Source: Phytohabitans flavus
GTDB lineage: Bacteria > Actinomycetota > Actinomycetes > Mycobacteriales > Micromonosporaceae
Assembly: GCF_011764545.1 (NCBI RefSeq)
Contig: NZ_AP022870.1
Span: 2,526,001 to 2,590,000, forward strand
DNA: 64,000 nt
Reading direction: 5' to 3'
Part shown: positions 35,429 through 44,135 of the stretch, piece by piece
Numbering within the stretch: position 1 is the first letter of the stretch
How the letters are laid out: each line of letters starts with the position of its first letter
Made by a program: the position numbers and the translations under genes
The notes under the pieces: model-generated
Databases searched by the model: none
Told to the model about the DNA's origin: nothing
What the model saw: the letters and a program-made list of their open reading frames with translations, nothing else

Positions 35429-38400
35429 GTCGCGGTTCGTCCGGGTCTGAGCCGCAAGGTAACGATCTGGAACGGGCGCAGCGACAGCCGTACGGCGCCC
35501 CCGGCATCCAGCTCCAGGCCGGATCCGGGGGTCTGCCGCTCCAGGAGGTCGACCACCGCGGCGGTGACCAGCGGAAACCCGGTGCGCAGCACGGCCTCGG
35601 CCCGGCCGCCCAGTGACTCGTAGAGCCGTACGACCACGTCCCCGGAGCGGTCGTCGGCGAGCTTGACCGCCTCCACGACCACGGCCGCGCTGTCGCAGGA
35701 CACCAGCGGCGGCGGGACCGCGGCGGACGCCGGCCCGTCGCCGGTCACCCGCAGCGGCAGGTTCAGCGCGTAGCCCTCGGCCACCGCGTCGGCCACCGTC
35801 GCGCCCGGCACGATGGCGTACGTGAAGCGGTGGTGCCCCTGGTCCGCGTGCGGGTCGGGGGAGCGGGGCGCGCGCACCAGGCTCAGCCGTACGGTGGTGG
35901 TCGTGCCGCCGCCCTCGCGGGTGTTCCGGCTGGCGTCGTGCCCGTACGTCGAGTCGGTGACCAGCGCGACGCCGTAGCCGGGCTCGCCGGCGTGTACCCA
36001 CCGGTGTGCCCACACCTCGAACCGGGCCGCCTCCCAGCCGGTGTTGGTGTGCGTGGGCCGGTACACGTGCCCGAACTGGATCTCCGACGCGACCCGGTCC
36101 GCGTGTACGTCCAGCGGAAACGCGGCCTTGAGGATCTTCTCGGTCTCGTGCCAGTCGACCTCGGTGAGGACGTCGACGCGGCGGCTCCCGGCCCGTACCT
36201 GGATTGTCTGCGACACCCGCGAGGAGCCGAAGCTCCGCTCGACCCGGATCTCACCCACCAGCGGCCCGGCGGAGACGACGGTGATCGCGTCGGCGGCGGT
36301 GAGGTCCACCCGCTGCCGCCGGTAGTGCTCGTCGATGTCCCACGCGTCCCACTTGTTCGGCAGGTCGGCGTGGAGTTGTAGCAGGTTGCCGCGGGTGCCG
36401 GGTGCGAGCGCCTCCCGGCCCGTGGCCAGGTCGCGTACCGACGTGAACAGGCCGTCGTCGTCGATCTCGACCCGGACGAGGCCGTTGTCCAGGCCGCGCG
36501 GCGTGACCGTCACCGGGGCGGGCGGCTCCGCCGGCGTCAGCGGCGCGGCGCCCAGCGCGGGCACCGCCACGAAGGCGTCCCCGACCACCTCGGCGCGCGC
36601 GTGCGGTGCGGCGTTGAAGACCGTCGCAGTCGCGCCCAGTGCCGCGATCGAACCGTCGACAATGGACTCCAGCTCGGCGATGACCCGCGCGTACGTCCGC
36701 TCGGCCTCGTGGTGCACCCAGGCGATCGAGCTGCCCGGCAGGATGTCGTGGAACTGGTGCAGCAGCACGATCTTCCACAACCGGTCCAGGTCGTCGTACG
36801 GGTAGGGACGTCCGGTGTGGACGGTCGCGGTCGCGGCCCACAGCTCGGCCTCGCGCAGCAGGTGCTCGCAGCGCCGGTTGCCGGCCTTCATGTGCGCCTG
36901 CGTGGTGTACGTGGCGCGGTGCAGCTCCAGGTACAGCTCGCCGGACCAGACCGGGGCGTCCGGGTACTCCGCCTCGGCGGCGCGGAAGAAGTCGGACGGC
37001 CGCTCGACGACCACCTTCGGCGAGCCTTCGAGGTCACGCAGGCGCCGGGCGCGCTCCATCATCTCCCGGGTCGGGCCGCCACCGCCGTCGCCGTACCCGA
37101 ACGGGACCAGCGACCGGGTGCCGCGCCCCTTCTCCGCGTAGTTGGCGACCGCGTGGGCCAGCTCCTTGCCCGAGAACTCCGCGACGTACGTGTCGATCGG
37201 CGGGAAGTGGGTGAACACGCGCGTCCCGTCGATCCCCTCCCACCAGAACGTGTGGTGCGGCAGCTGGTTGGTCTGGTTCCAGGACAGCTTCTGGGTCAGG
37301 AACCAGCGCATCCCGGCCAGCCGGGCGATCTGCGGGAACGCGGCCGTGTAGCCGAACGAGTCGGGCAGCCACACCTCCTCGCACTCCACGCCGAACTCGT
37401 CGAGGAAGAACCGCTTGCCGTGTACCAGCTGCCGGGCGAGCGCCTCGCCGCCGGGCAGGTTGGCGTCCGACTCCACCCACATCCCGCCGACCGGCACCCA
37501 CTGTCCACTCTCGACAGCGGCGGCGATCCGGGCGTAGACCTCCGGCTGGTGCTCCTTCACCCACGCGTACTGCTGGGCCTGGGACGCGGCGAAGACGAAC
37601 TCCGGGTACTCGGCGGCGAGCGCGGTGACGCTGGCGAACGTACGCGACGACTTGCGGATCGTCTCCCGCAGCGGCCACAGCCAGGCGCTGTCGATGTGCG
37701 AGTGGCCGGTGGCGGAGAGGATGTGCGCGCTGCGGTGGGCCGGGCGGGACAGGGCGTCGGACAACTCCTTGCGGGCCCGGACCGCGGTACCGGCGACGTC
37801 CCGCAGGTCGAGCACGTCGATCGCGCGTTCGAGGGCGCGCAGGATCTCGTGGCGGCGTGGCTCACCCGTCGACAGTTCGAGCATCAGCTCGCCGAGCACC
37901 TCGATGTCGAGCGTGAGGTGCCACACCTCCTCGTCGAGGACGGCGAGGTCCGCGCGGAGCAGCCGGTAGAGCGGCGCGTCGCCGGCCGTGGCCAGGTCGC
38001 CGAGCGGCGTGGGCAGGAAGCCGTTGGCGAGGATGTCCGGGTTGGCGGCGGCCTCGACGAGCAGCTGCACCTCGCCCTCGGAGGGGACAGGTACGTACTG
38101 GTTGCGCGGCGCGACGCCTTTCAGCGGGTGTCCACTGTGGTCGTACACGAGCGCCTCGGCCTGGTTTCCCGGCCAGCCGGGCCCGAATCCGAGGTCGAAG
38201 ACCGCCTCCACCCGCCGGCCCGCCCACGCCGGCGGCACCGTTCCGTGTACCCGGAACCAGGTGGTGGACCACGGCGGACCCCAGGCGTCGCCGACCGTGA
38301 AGGGTGTGTAGCCGGCGGCGAGCGCGTCCGCGACCGGCACCGGCTCGCCCGGGACCGGCCACGCCTCGACCCGCAGCGGTACGGCGGCGGCATACCGCGC

Positions 38401-38466
38401 GGGCTGGATCCGCTCGCGCAACGCGCGGGCGATGCGTTCCTCGACGATCCTTCGGTTGTCGTGCAC
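35425..38466 (-). CDS. GH38 alpha-mannosidase
   Basis: 1013 residues, GTG start at 38466. The zinc-binding start of the catalytic domain is SATGHSHIDSAWLWPLRETI (near 255), with the nucleophile Asp in VWLPDSFGYTAAF (near 368) and HDILPGSSIAWVH, all GH38 hallmarks. The N-terminal ~240 residues form the usual helical/beta entry domain and the C-terminal half the beta-sandwiches (PLDVHADRVASEIQFGHVYR). It has no signal peptide, so it acts on imported manno-oligosaccharides or glycoprotein glycans in the cytoplasm. It follows the GH4 gene by 9 bp in one operon. Confidence 0.92.
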   Translation of the reverse strand: MHDNRRIVEERIARALRERIQPARYAAAVPLRVEAWPVPGEPVPVADALAAGYTPFTVGDAWGPPWSTTWFRVHGTVPPAWAGRRVEAVFDLGFGPGWPGNQAEALVYDHSGHPLKGVAPRNQYVPVPSEGEVQLLVEAAANPDILANGFLPTPLGDLATAGDAPLYRLLRADLAVLDEEVWHLTLDIEVLGELMLELSTGEPRRHEILRALERAIDVLDLRDVAGTAVRARKELSDALSRPAHRSAHILSATGHSHIDSAWLWPLRETIRKSSRTFASVTALAAEYPEFVFAASQAQQYAWVKEHQPEVYARIAAAVESGQWVPVGGMWVESDANLPGGEALARQLVHGKRFFLDEFGVECEEVWLPDSFGYTAAFPQIARLAGMRWFLTQKLSWNQTNQLPHHTFWWEGIDGTRVFTHFPPIDTYVAEFSGKELAHAVANYAEKGRGTRSLVPFGYGDGGGGPTREMMERARRLRDLEGSPKVVVERPSDFFRAAEAEYPDAPVWSGELYLELHRATYTTQAHMKAGNRRCEHLLREAELWAATATVHTGRPYPYDDLDRLWKIVLLHQFHDILPGSSIAWVHHEAERTYARVIAELESIVDGSIAALGATATVFNAAPHARAEVVGDAFVAVPALGAAPLTPAEPPAPVTVTPRGLDNGLVRVEIDDDGLFTSVRDLATGREALAPGTRGNLLQLHADLPNKWDAWDIDEHYRRQRVDLTAADAITVVSAGPLVGEIRVERSFGSSRVSQTIQVRAGSRRVDVLTEVDWHETEKILKAAFPLDVHADRVASEIQFGHVYRPTHTNTGWEAARFEVWAHRWVHAGEPGYGVALVTDSTYGHDASRNTREGGGTTTTVRLSLVRAPRSPDPHADQGHHRFTYAIVPGATVADAVAEGYALNLPLRVTGDGPASAAVPPPLVSCDSAAVVVEAVKLADDRSGDVVVRLYESLGGRAEAVLRTGFPLVTAAVVDLLERQTPGSGLELDAGGAVRLSLRPFQIVTLRLRPGRTAT

Positions 38467-38475
38467 GCGGCCTCC

Positions 38476-39813
38476 TCAGCTCAGATACGCCAGCTGCGGG
38501 TGATGTCGGATGTACGCGTCGAGCAGGCGCCGGGCGACCGTGACCGAGTCGACCAGCGGGTGCAGCGCGATGGCCTGGAGAGCCGCCGCGCGGGAGCCGG
38601 TGTCCGCGGCCTCGATCGTCGCCCGCTCCACCGCCTTGACACCGCACACGAGCCCGGCCGCGTGCTCGGGCAGCGGGTCCACCGGAAGCGGGTGGGCGCC
38701 GGCTGCGTCGACCGCGCAGGGCACCTCGACGACCGCGTCGCCGTCGAGGATGCCGAGCGTGCCGCGGTTGCGGACGTTGAGGATCAGCGTGGTGCGCTCG
38801 TCGTGGGCGATGGCGCGCATGAGGGCGAGCGCGACCCGCTCGTAGCCGCCGCCGTCGAGGTCGCGGGAGTCGCGCGGGCCGGCGCCGGTGGCGGCCCGGC
38901 TCTCCGCGCCGTACGTCCGCTCGCGCTCCAGGCGGGCTTCCTCCCAGACGGCCAGCGCCGAGCCGGCACCGCCGGCGGCCGAGTAGAAGCGCTCCTGCTG
39001 GTTCAGGAGGAGGGCACCGCGGGTCCGCTCGCTCGCCCGCCCGGCGGCGACCGCCTCGCGCGTGTAGTAGTAGTGGTGCAGGTACTCGTTGGGCAGCGTG
39101 CCGAGCGTGCGCAGCCAGTCGGCGCCGAAGAGCCTGCCCTCCTCGAACGAGGCGAGCGCCTCCGGGTCGGCCAGCAGCCGGGGCAGGTGGTCGACCCCGC
39201 CGGCGTACACCGCGCGCAGCCAGCCCAGGTGGTTGAGGCCGGCGTAGTCGAACCGGACCTCGGCGGGGTCCAGGCCGAGCGCCCACGCGACGCGGCGGAC
39301 CAGCCCGACCGGTGTGTCGCAGATGCCGATGACCCGGTCGCCGAGGTGCGCGGCCATCGCCTCGGTCACGACGCCGGCCGGGTTGGTGAAGTTGACGACC
39401 CACGCCTCCGGCGCCAGGGCGGCGACTCGCCGGGCGATGCCGGTCGCGACGGGCAGGGTGCGCAGCGCGTACGACACGCCGCCGGCGCCGACCGTCTCCT
39501 GGCCGAGCACGCCCTCCTCCAGGGCCAACCGCTCGTCGGCCGCGCGGCCGGCCATGCCGCCGACCCGGATCGCGGAGAAGACGAAGTTGGTACCGCGGAC
39601 GGCCTCGTCCAGGTCGGTGGTGGCGGTGACGCCGGGCGGGGCGGCGACGCCCTCGGCCTGCTCGGCGAGGACCCGCCGGATCGCCGCCAGCCGGCCGGCG
39701 TCGACGTCGTGCAGGACGACGTCGGTGACCCGCCCGTCCCGGACATCGTCGAGGAGGGCCCGATACACAAGCGGGACACGGAAGCCGCCACCGCCGAGGA
39801 TGGTCAGCCGCAT
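38476..39813 (-). CDS. GH4-family NAD-dependent glycosidase
   Basis: 445 residues, ATG at 39813 (the five codons upstream are ignored). GH4 enzymes use NAD+ and Mn2+ to cleave 6-phospho-glucosides or alpha-galactosides by an oxidation/elimination route. Visible features: dinucleotide-binding MRLTILGGGGFRVPLVYRAL, the substrate segment NFVFSAIRVGGMAGRAADER, and metal-site regions VVNFTNPAGVVTEAM, GICDTPVGLVRR and YAGLNHLGWLRAV, the last being the classic GLNH motif. Membership is clear; whether the substrate is phosphorylated is not. It starts 4 bp after the AI-2E-type transporter gene and 9 bp before GH38. Confidence 0.9.
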   Translation of the reverse strand: MRLTILGGGGFRVPLVYRALLDDVRDGRVTDVVLHDVDAGRLAAIRRVLAEQAEGVAAPPGVTATTDLDEAVRGTNFVFSAIRVGGMAGRAADERLALEEGVLGQETVGAGGVSYALRTLPVATGIARRVAALAPEAWVVNFTNPAGVVTEAMAAHLGDRVIGICDTPVGLVRRVAWALGLDPAEVRFDYAGLNHLGWLRAVYAGGVDHLPRLLADPEALASFEEGRLFGADWLRTLGTLPNEYLHHYYYTREAVAAGRASERTRGALLLNQQERFYSAAGGAGSALAVWEEARLERERTYGAESRAATGAGPRDSRDLDGGGYERVALALMRAIAHDERTTLILNVRNRGTLGILDGDAVVEVPCAVDAAGAHPLPVDPLPEHAAGLVCGVKAVERATIEAADTGSRAAALQAIALHPLVDSVTVARRLLDAYIRHHPQLAYLS

Positions 39814-39817
39814 GCGG

Positions 39818-40909
39818 CTAAGTATCACTCGACTTTTGCTTAGGGCCGATCGGTCGTTGGTCGCCGAGCCGCGCTTTGTGCGCCTCCCACATGTCGCGGC
39901 CGATGATCTGGATCATGCTGGCGACCGGGATGGCCAGGAGCGCGCCGAGGATGCCGGCCAGCTGGGCCGCGAGCAGGACCGCGATAAGCACGGTGAGCGG
40001 GCTCAGCTTGACCGTCCGGGAGAAGACAACGGGCTGTAGCAGGTGGTTCTCCAGCTGCTGGTACACGATGAAGAAAGCGATCAGGACGATGCCGGCGACG
40101 ACCGAGTGGGTGAAGCCGGCGAGTATGGCGACGGTGGCGCCGATGGTGGCGCCGACGAGCGGGAGGAGGTCGGCGATCGCCACGAACAGTGCGATCAACC
40201 CGGCGAACGGCACACCGAGGATGAACAGGACGATAAAGGTGAGTACGCCGGCGACGAGGCTGATCAGCAGGTTGCCGGTGATGTATCCGGTGATGGTCCG
40301 GGCGCAGGCCGACCCGACCCGCCGGATCCGCCCGGCCAGCCGCGGTTCGAAGGCGCCGAGGAACCCGTCGACGAGCCTCGGCGCCTGGAGCACCATCAGG
40401 TAGGCGAGCACGAAGACGCTGATGGCGCCGATGACCGTCGCCGCGATCCCGGTCAGGAACGCGATCGCGGGCGGGGCGAGGTCGGTCGCGCGCTGGCGGA
40501 TCTGTTCGGAGTGGCTTTCGACGTAGTCCAGGACGTGGAACCGCTCGGCCAGGCGGCCGGCCGGGCCTCGGCCCGCCTTGACATCCTGGGCGATCTGGGG
40601 AAGGTCGTCGTACAGCTGGATCCCCTCGCGGATCAGCGGCACCACGAGCGCCGCCACCAGCCCCGCGAGCAGCAGGGAGACCGCGAGGAACACCATCAGC
40701 GCGGCCAGCCACCGCCGGCACCACGCCAGCTTTCGCTCCGTCCAGCTGACCGCGGGGTAGAGGGCCACCGCGAAGAACGCGGCGACGATGATCCAGACAA
40801 GCACGCGGGCGGTGTGCGTGATGAAAAAGATCAGCAGCGCCGTCAACAGCAGCAGGCCGATGACGACCAGCGTGTGCCGGGCGGTGGTGCGTGTGTCGGC
40901 CGAAACCAT
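39818..40909 (-). CDS. AI-2E-family (TqsA/PerM-like) membrane transporter
   Basis: 363 residues with about eight membrane helices: HTLVVIGLLLLTALLIFFIT, AFFAVALYPAVSWTERKLAW, a soluble loop at 95-145, then ITGNLLISLVAGVLTFIVLF and PLVGATIGATVAILAGF. The pattern PxVGxTIG and the terminal ENHLLQPVVFSRTVKLSPL are typical of the AI-2E exporter superfamily. Substrates are poorly known. Being directly upstream (4 bp) of two glycosidase genes is unusual and suggests a sugar-derived export role or simple operon read-through. Confidence 0.85.
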   Translation of the reverse strand: MVSADTRTTARHTLVVIGLLLLTALLIFFITHTARVLVWIIVAAFFAVALYPAVSWTERKLAWCRRWLAALMVFLAVSLLLAGLVAALVVPLIREGIQLYDDLPQIAQDVKAGRGPAGRLAERFHVLDYVESHSEQIRQRATDLAPPAIAFLTGIAATVIGAISVFVLAYLMVLQAPRLVDGFLGAFEPRLAGRIRRVGSACARTITGYITGNLLISLVAGVLTFIVLFILGVPFAGLIALFVAIADLLPLVGATIGATVAILAGFTHSVVAGIVLIAFFIVYQQLENHLLQPVVFSRTVKLSPLTVLIAVLLAAQLAGILGALLAIPVASMIQIIGRDMWEAHKARLGDQRPIGPKQKSSDT

Positions 40910-41035
40910 GTTGCCGGCTACCCGCGAAGCACGCGGTCAACCGTCGGTGCCCCGCCCGCTGCGGTGGCTGCGGCGTAGCTCCGGAGGCATACCGCCGTAC
41001 GTTCCAGAGCGCGCGGAAATAATGTTTTGGCGGGC

Positions 41036-41062
41036 TGTCGATTCCGGCCGACCCCGTCCGTC
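41036..41062 (+). promoter_or_regulatory. candidate ECF42 promoter before the first DGPF gene
   Basis: TGTCGA (41036-41041), 17-bp spacer, CGTC (41059-41062), about 45 bp before the ATG at 41107. It has the same spacing as the element at 42320 and agrees with the motif I recall for ECF42 sigma factors (TGTCGA, CGA/TC). Confidence 0.6.
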
Positions 41063-41106
41063 GGCGAGACGTAGGAACACAAAGAACGAGAAACCAGGAG
41101 CAGACG

Positions 41107-41448
41107 ATGCCGCAGTACGCCATCCTCATCCACTCGCCCGCGCCGGCCGACCCGATGACCATCACGCCGGAGTACCTTGAGCAGCTCGATCGCTACCCGG
41201 CCCAGGTCACCGAGCTGGGCGGCAATATCGTGACCGGCTTCGCGCTGGAGCCGAGCACCAGGGCCACCTCGATCCGGGGTGACGTGGTCACCGACGGGCC
41301 GTTCATCGAGGCCAAGGAGGTCGTGGCCGGGTTCTTCATCCTGGAGGCGCCCGACTACGACACCGCGGTGGCGATCGCCAAGCTCAACCCGGCCACGATC
41401 GACGGCGGCGTGGAGGTGCGGCCGCTGTTCTTCCCGCCGGCGGAGTAG
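41107..41448 (+). CDS. DGPF/YCII-related protein
   Basis: 113 residues, ATG at 41107 with AGGAG upstream. Single YCII/DGPF domain: MPQYAILIHSP, LEPSTRATSIRG, the namesake TDGPFIEAKEVVAGFFIL and a closing VEVRPLFFP. Such proteins are soluble dimers of unknown function and are the standard genomic partners of ECF42 sigma factors. One such sigma factor lies 1.6 kb downstream, and this gene carries an ECF42-like promoter. Confidence 0.85.
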   Translation: MPQYAILIHSPAPADPMTITPEYLEQLDRYPAQVTELGGNIVTGFALEPSTRATSIRGDVVTDGPFIEAKEVVAGFFILEAPDYDTAVAIAKLNPATIDGGVEVRPLFFPPAE

Positions 41449-41513
41449 CACCGCGGTGCTACCGCCAGACGAGTAGCGTGCGCTCGCTGTACGGCTGGCC
41501 GACAATTGCGGCC

Positions 41514-42293
41514 ATGCGGGTTGCCAGCACCCTGTCGTACGACGTCGCCGGGCCGGCGGAGGTCGCCTTCCAGGTGGCCGTCGCCGGCCCCGTCACGTCC
41601 GAGGTCCTGACCGTCACGCTCGACGGCGCCGCCGTGCCGGTGACCGCGGTCGACCGTACCCACCTGGTGCGCGTCGGGGCGACGGGGCGGCTTGTCGCCG
41701 CCTACGCGGCGGAGCTGCCCGACCGCCGGGAAGGACCCCCGCCGCCCTCCGACCGTGACCGGCTCGTCGCGCTGCGGCCGAGCCGCTACTGCCCGTCCGA
41801 CCGGCTCGCCGGGTACGCCACAAGTCGCTTCGGCACGCTCTCCGGCGCGGATGCGGTACGAGCCATCGTGGATCACGTGCACCGGCACCTGGTGTACACC
41901 CTGGGAGCGAGCGGGCCCACGACGGACGCCGCGGACACGCTGCTGGCCGGCCAGGGGGTGTGCCGCGACTACGCCCACCTGGTCGCCACCCTGTGCCGGG
42001 CGGTCGACGTGCCGGCCCGGGTCGCCGCCGTGTACGCGCCCGGCCTCGACCCCATGGACTTCCACCTCGTCGCCGAGACCGCGCTCGACGGCGGCTGGTG
42101 GGTGTGGGACGCGACCCGGCTGGCGCCGCGCCCGGCGCTCGCGCGGATCGCGACGGGGCGGGACGCGGCGGACGTCGCGTTCGCCACGATGCTCACCGGC
42201 ACGCTCAACCCGATCGGCCAGGAGATCGTCGCGACGACCGCCGCCGACCTGCCCGAAGACGACCACACGTCGCTGGTCGCGCTGCCCGGCTGA
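41514..42293 (+). CDS. transglutaminase-like cysteine-protease-fold protein
   Basis: 259 residues from the ATG at 41514. Transglutaminase core: Cys in LLAGQGVCRDYAHLVATLCR, His in PGLDPMDFHLVAETALDGGW, Asp in WWVWDATRLAPRPALARIA, a complete triad. The N-terminal ~95 residues are a beta-rich domain (LSYDVAGPAEVAFQVAVAGP; RYCPSDRLAGYA). No signal peptide. These actinobacterial proteins probably act as peptidases or amidases rather than cross-linkers. It lies between two DGPF genes, but no ECF42-type element is visible directly upstream. Confidence 0.85.
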   Translation: MRVASTLSYDVAGPAEVAFQVAVAGPVTSEVLTVTLDGAAVPVTAVDRTHLVRVGATGRLVAAYAAELPDRREGPPPPSDRDRLVALRPSRYCPSDRLAGYATSRFGTLSGADAVRAIVDHVHRHLVYTLGASGPTTDAADTLLAGQGVCRDYAHLVATLCRAVDVPARVAAVYAPGLDPMDFHLVAETALDGGWWVWDATRLAPRPALARIATGRDAADVAFATMLTGTLNPIGQEIVATTAADLPEDDHTSLVALPG

Positions 42294-42319
42294 AATTTTC
42301 GACGTTTCCGGGTGCCGGC

Positions 42320-42346
42320 TGTCCGGATTCGCGCGGACCGTTCGTC
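42320..42346 (+). promoter_or_regulatory. candidate ECF42 promoter before the second DGPF gene
   Basis: TGTCCG (42320-42325), 17-bp spacer, CGTC (42343-42346). Same layout as the element at 41036-41062 with two changes in the -35-like half. Confidence 0.55.
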
Positions 42347-42352
42347 AGGGTG

Positions 42353-42382
42353 GTGAGATCCAGACGAGTGAGATCCAGACGA
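42353..42382 (+). repeat. 15-bp perfect tandem duplication in a 5' UTR
   Basis: GTGAGATCCAGACGA occurs twice in immediate succession, between the ECF42-like promoter and the GAGGAGGAG ribosome-binding site of the second DGPF gene. Confidence 0.8.
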
Positions 42383-42396
42383 GGAGGAGAGCTGAG

Positions 42397-42729
42397 ATGA
42401 AGTACATGATGTTTGTCTGCACCGACACCGAGCCGGACACCGACAAGAGCGCCGAGCCGGACATCGAGGTATGGGTGGCGGAAAACGACGCGAGCGGCCG
42501 CCGCCTCGACGGGTACCAGCTCGCGTCGGTCAACGCCGCGACGACGGTGCGGGTGCGCAACGGCGAGCTGCTGGTGTCGGACGGGCCGTTCGCCGAGACC
42601 AAGGAGGTGATCGTGGGCTACGACCTGCTGGAGTGTGCCGACCTGGACGAGGCGATCGAGATCGCCCGGGCCCACCCGATGGCGCGGGCCGGGCGGATCG
42701 AGCTGCGCCCGTTCGCCGACCTTGGCTGA
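42397..42729 (+). CDS. DGPF/YCII-related protein, ECF42 partner
   Basis: 110 residues from the ATG at 42397, with a strong SD (GAGGAGGAG at 42381-42389). MKYMMFVCTDTEPDTD, then VRNGELLVSDGPFAETKEV (DGPF motif), GYDLLECADLDEAIEIARAH and RIELRPFADLG. Paralogue of the protein at 41107, about one third identical by eye. Its 3' end overlaps the TTG start of the sigma factor gene by 8 bp, so the two are translationally coupled, as in ECF42 loci generally. Confidence 0.88.
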   Translation: MKYMMFVCTDTEPDTDKSAEPDIEVWVAENDASGRRLDGYQLASVNAATTVRVRNGELLVSDGPFAETKEVIVGYDLLECADLDEAIEIARAHPMARAGRIELRPFADLG

Positions 42730-43966
42730 CGGCGGCGCCGTCCGGGCCGCGCCCGCGGTAGCGGCGGAGGCCGCCGCGCACGCGGCGCGGGACTCGCATG
42801 CCCAGATCGTCGCGACGCTCATCCGCGTGACCGGCGACTGGACGCTCGCGGAGGACTGCGCCCAGGAGGCCCTCGTGCAGGCCCTCCAGCGCTGGCCGGC
42901 TGCCGGCGTCCCCGCCAACCCGGCGGCCTGGCTCATGACCGTGGCCCGCAACCGGGCGACCGACGTCCTGCGCCGCGCCACCGTGGAACGCCGGAAGCTA
43001 CAAGAGCTCGCCACCCTCGCGCCCACCGACGCGGAATCGCCGGCGGCGGGAGAGGAGGAGGTCGTGGACGACCGGCTGCGGCTCATCTTCACCTGCTGCC
43101 ACCCCGCGCTCGCCCTCGACGCCCGGGTGGCGCTCACGCTCCGGACGATCTGCGGGATCCCGACCACCGACATCGCGCGCGCGTTGCTGGTCACGGAGTC
43201 GACCATGACCCGCCGCCTCACGCGAGCCAAGACGAAGATCGCGGACGCCCGTATCCCGTACCGCGTGCCGTCCGGCCCGGCCCTCGCCGAGCGGCTGCCC
43301 GGCGTGCTGGCCGTGCTGTACCTGCTCTTCACCCGTGGGTACAACGCGGACGGTGAGCCGGCGTTCGCGGACGAGGCGATCAGGCTGGTCCGGCTGCTGG
43401 ACGACCTGATGCCCGGACAGCCCGAGATCTCGGCGCTGCTCGCCCTCTTCCTCTTCCAGCACTCCCGCCGCGATGCCCGCCGCGACGGCGACGGCAACCT
43501 GGTGCCCCTCGACCGGCAGGACCGCGACCGCTGGGACCACGCCGCGATCGCGGAAGGGCTGGCCGTGCTGGGCCGGGTGCGGGAGGACGGCCCGTACGCG
43601 CTCCAGTCCCGCATCGCCGCCTGCCACGCGACCGCCACCTCGTTCGACGCCACCGACTGGCCGGCGATCGCCGCTTGGTACGACGCACTGGCCGCCCGCT
43701 CGGCGTCGCCGGTGGTGGCACTCAACCGTGCGGTCGCGCACGGCTACGCGTACGGGCCGGCGGCTGGGCTGGCGTTGCTCGCCGAGGCGCGGGCGGGTGG
43801 GGCGCTGGACGGGTACCCGCTCGCGGTGGCCGCCGAGGCCGACCTCACCGCCCGCCAAGGCGACCGGGAGCGGGCGGCGGCGCTCTTCCGGGAGGCCGCC
43901 GCGCGGACCCACGCCGAGCCCGAACGCCGCGCACTCCTCGACCGCGCCGCCGACCTTTCTCAGTAG
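42722..43966 (+). CDS. ECF42-type RNA polymerase sigma factor
   Basis: 414 residues. No ATG or GTG precedes the sigma2 domain, so the TTG at 42722, inside the end of the DGPF gene, is taken as start. Sigma2: IVATLIRVTGDWTLAEDCAQ and ANPAAWLMTVARNRATDVLR. Sigma4: ALTLRTICGIPTTDIARALL and VTESTMTRRLTRAKTKI. After about residue 190 comes a ~220-residue helical, TPR-like extension (VLAVLYLLFTRGYNADGEPA; SPVVALNRAVAHGYAYGPAA; ARQGDRERAAALFREAAART), which is diagnostic for ECF42 and probably replaces an anti-sigma factor in control. It likely drives its own locus through the two elements at 41036 and 42320. Confidence 0.88.
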   Translation: MADGGAVRAAPAVAAEAAAHAARDSHAQIVATLIRVTGDWTLAEDCAQEALVQALQRWPAAGVPANPAAWLMTVARNRATDVLRRATVERRKLQELATLAPTDAESPAAGEEEVVDDRLRLIFTCCHPALALDARVALTLRTICGIPTTDIARALLVTESTMTRRLTRAKTKIADARIPYRVPSGPALAERLPGVLAVLYLLFTRGYNADGEPAFADEAIRLVRLLDDLMPGQPEISALLALFLFQHSRRDARRDGDGNLVPLDRQDRDRWDHAAIAEGLAVLGRVREDGPYALQSRIAACHATATSFDATDWPAIAAWYDALAARSASPVVALNRAVAHGYAYGPAAGLALLAEARAGGALDGYPLAVAAEADLTARQGDRERAAALFREAAARTHAEPERRALLDRAADLSQ

Positions 43967-44135
43967 CACCGCGCGGCCTGCGGTCTCACTCGCAACCATG
44001 GTCCGATCACGGCTTCCGTACGACCCGGTCACGAGGCTCACGCTTGAGTATCGGCTTGGCTACGGCGGAGTCCTCCCTGCCCTTCGACCTGTCCCAATTG
44101 CCATCAGGTCACCCGTACACGGGGAGGGAAGGAAG

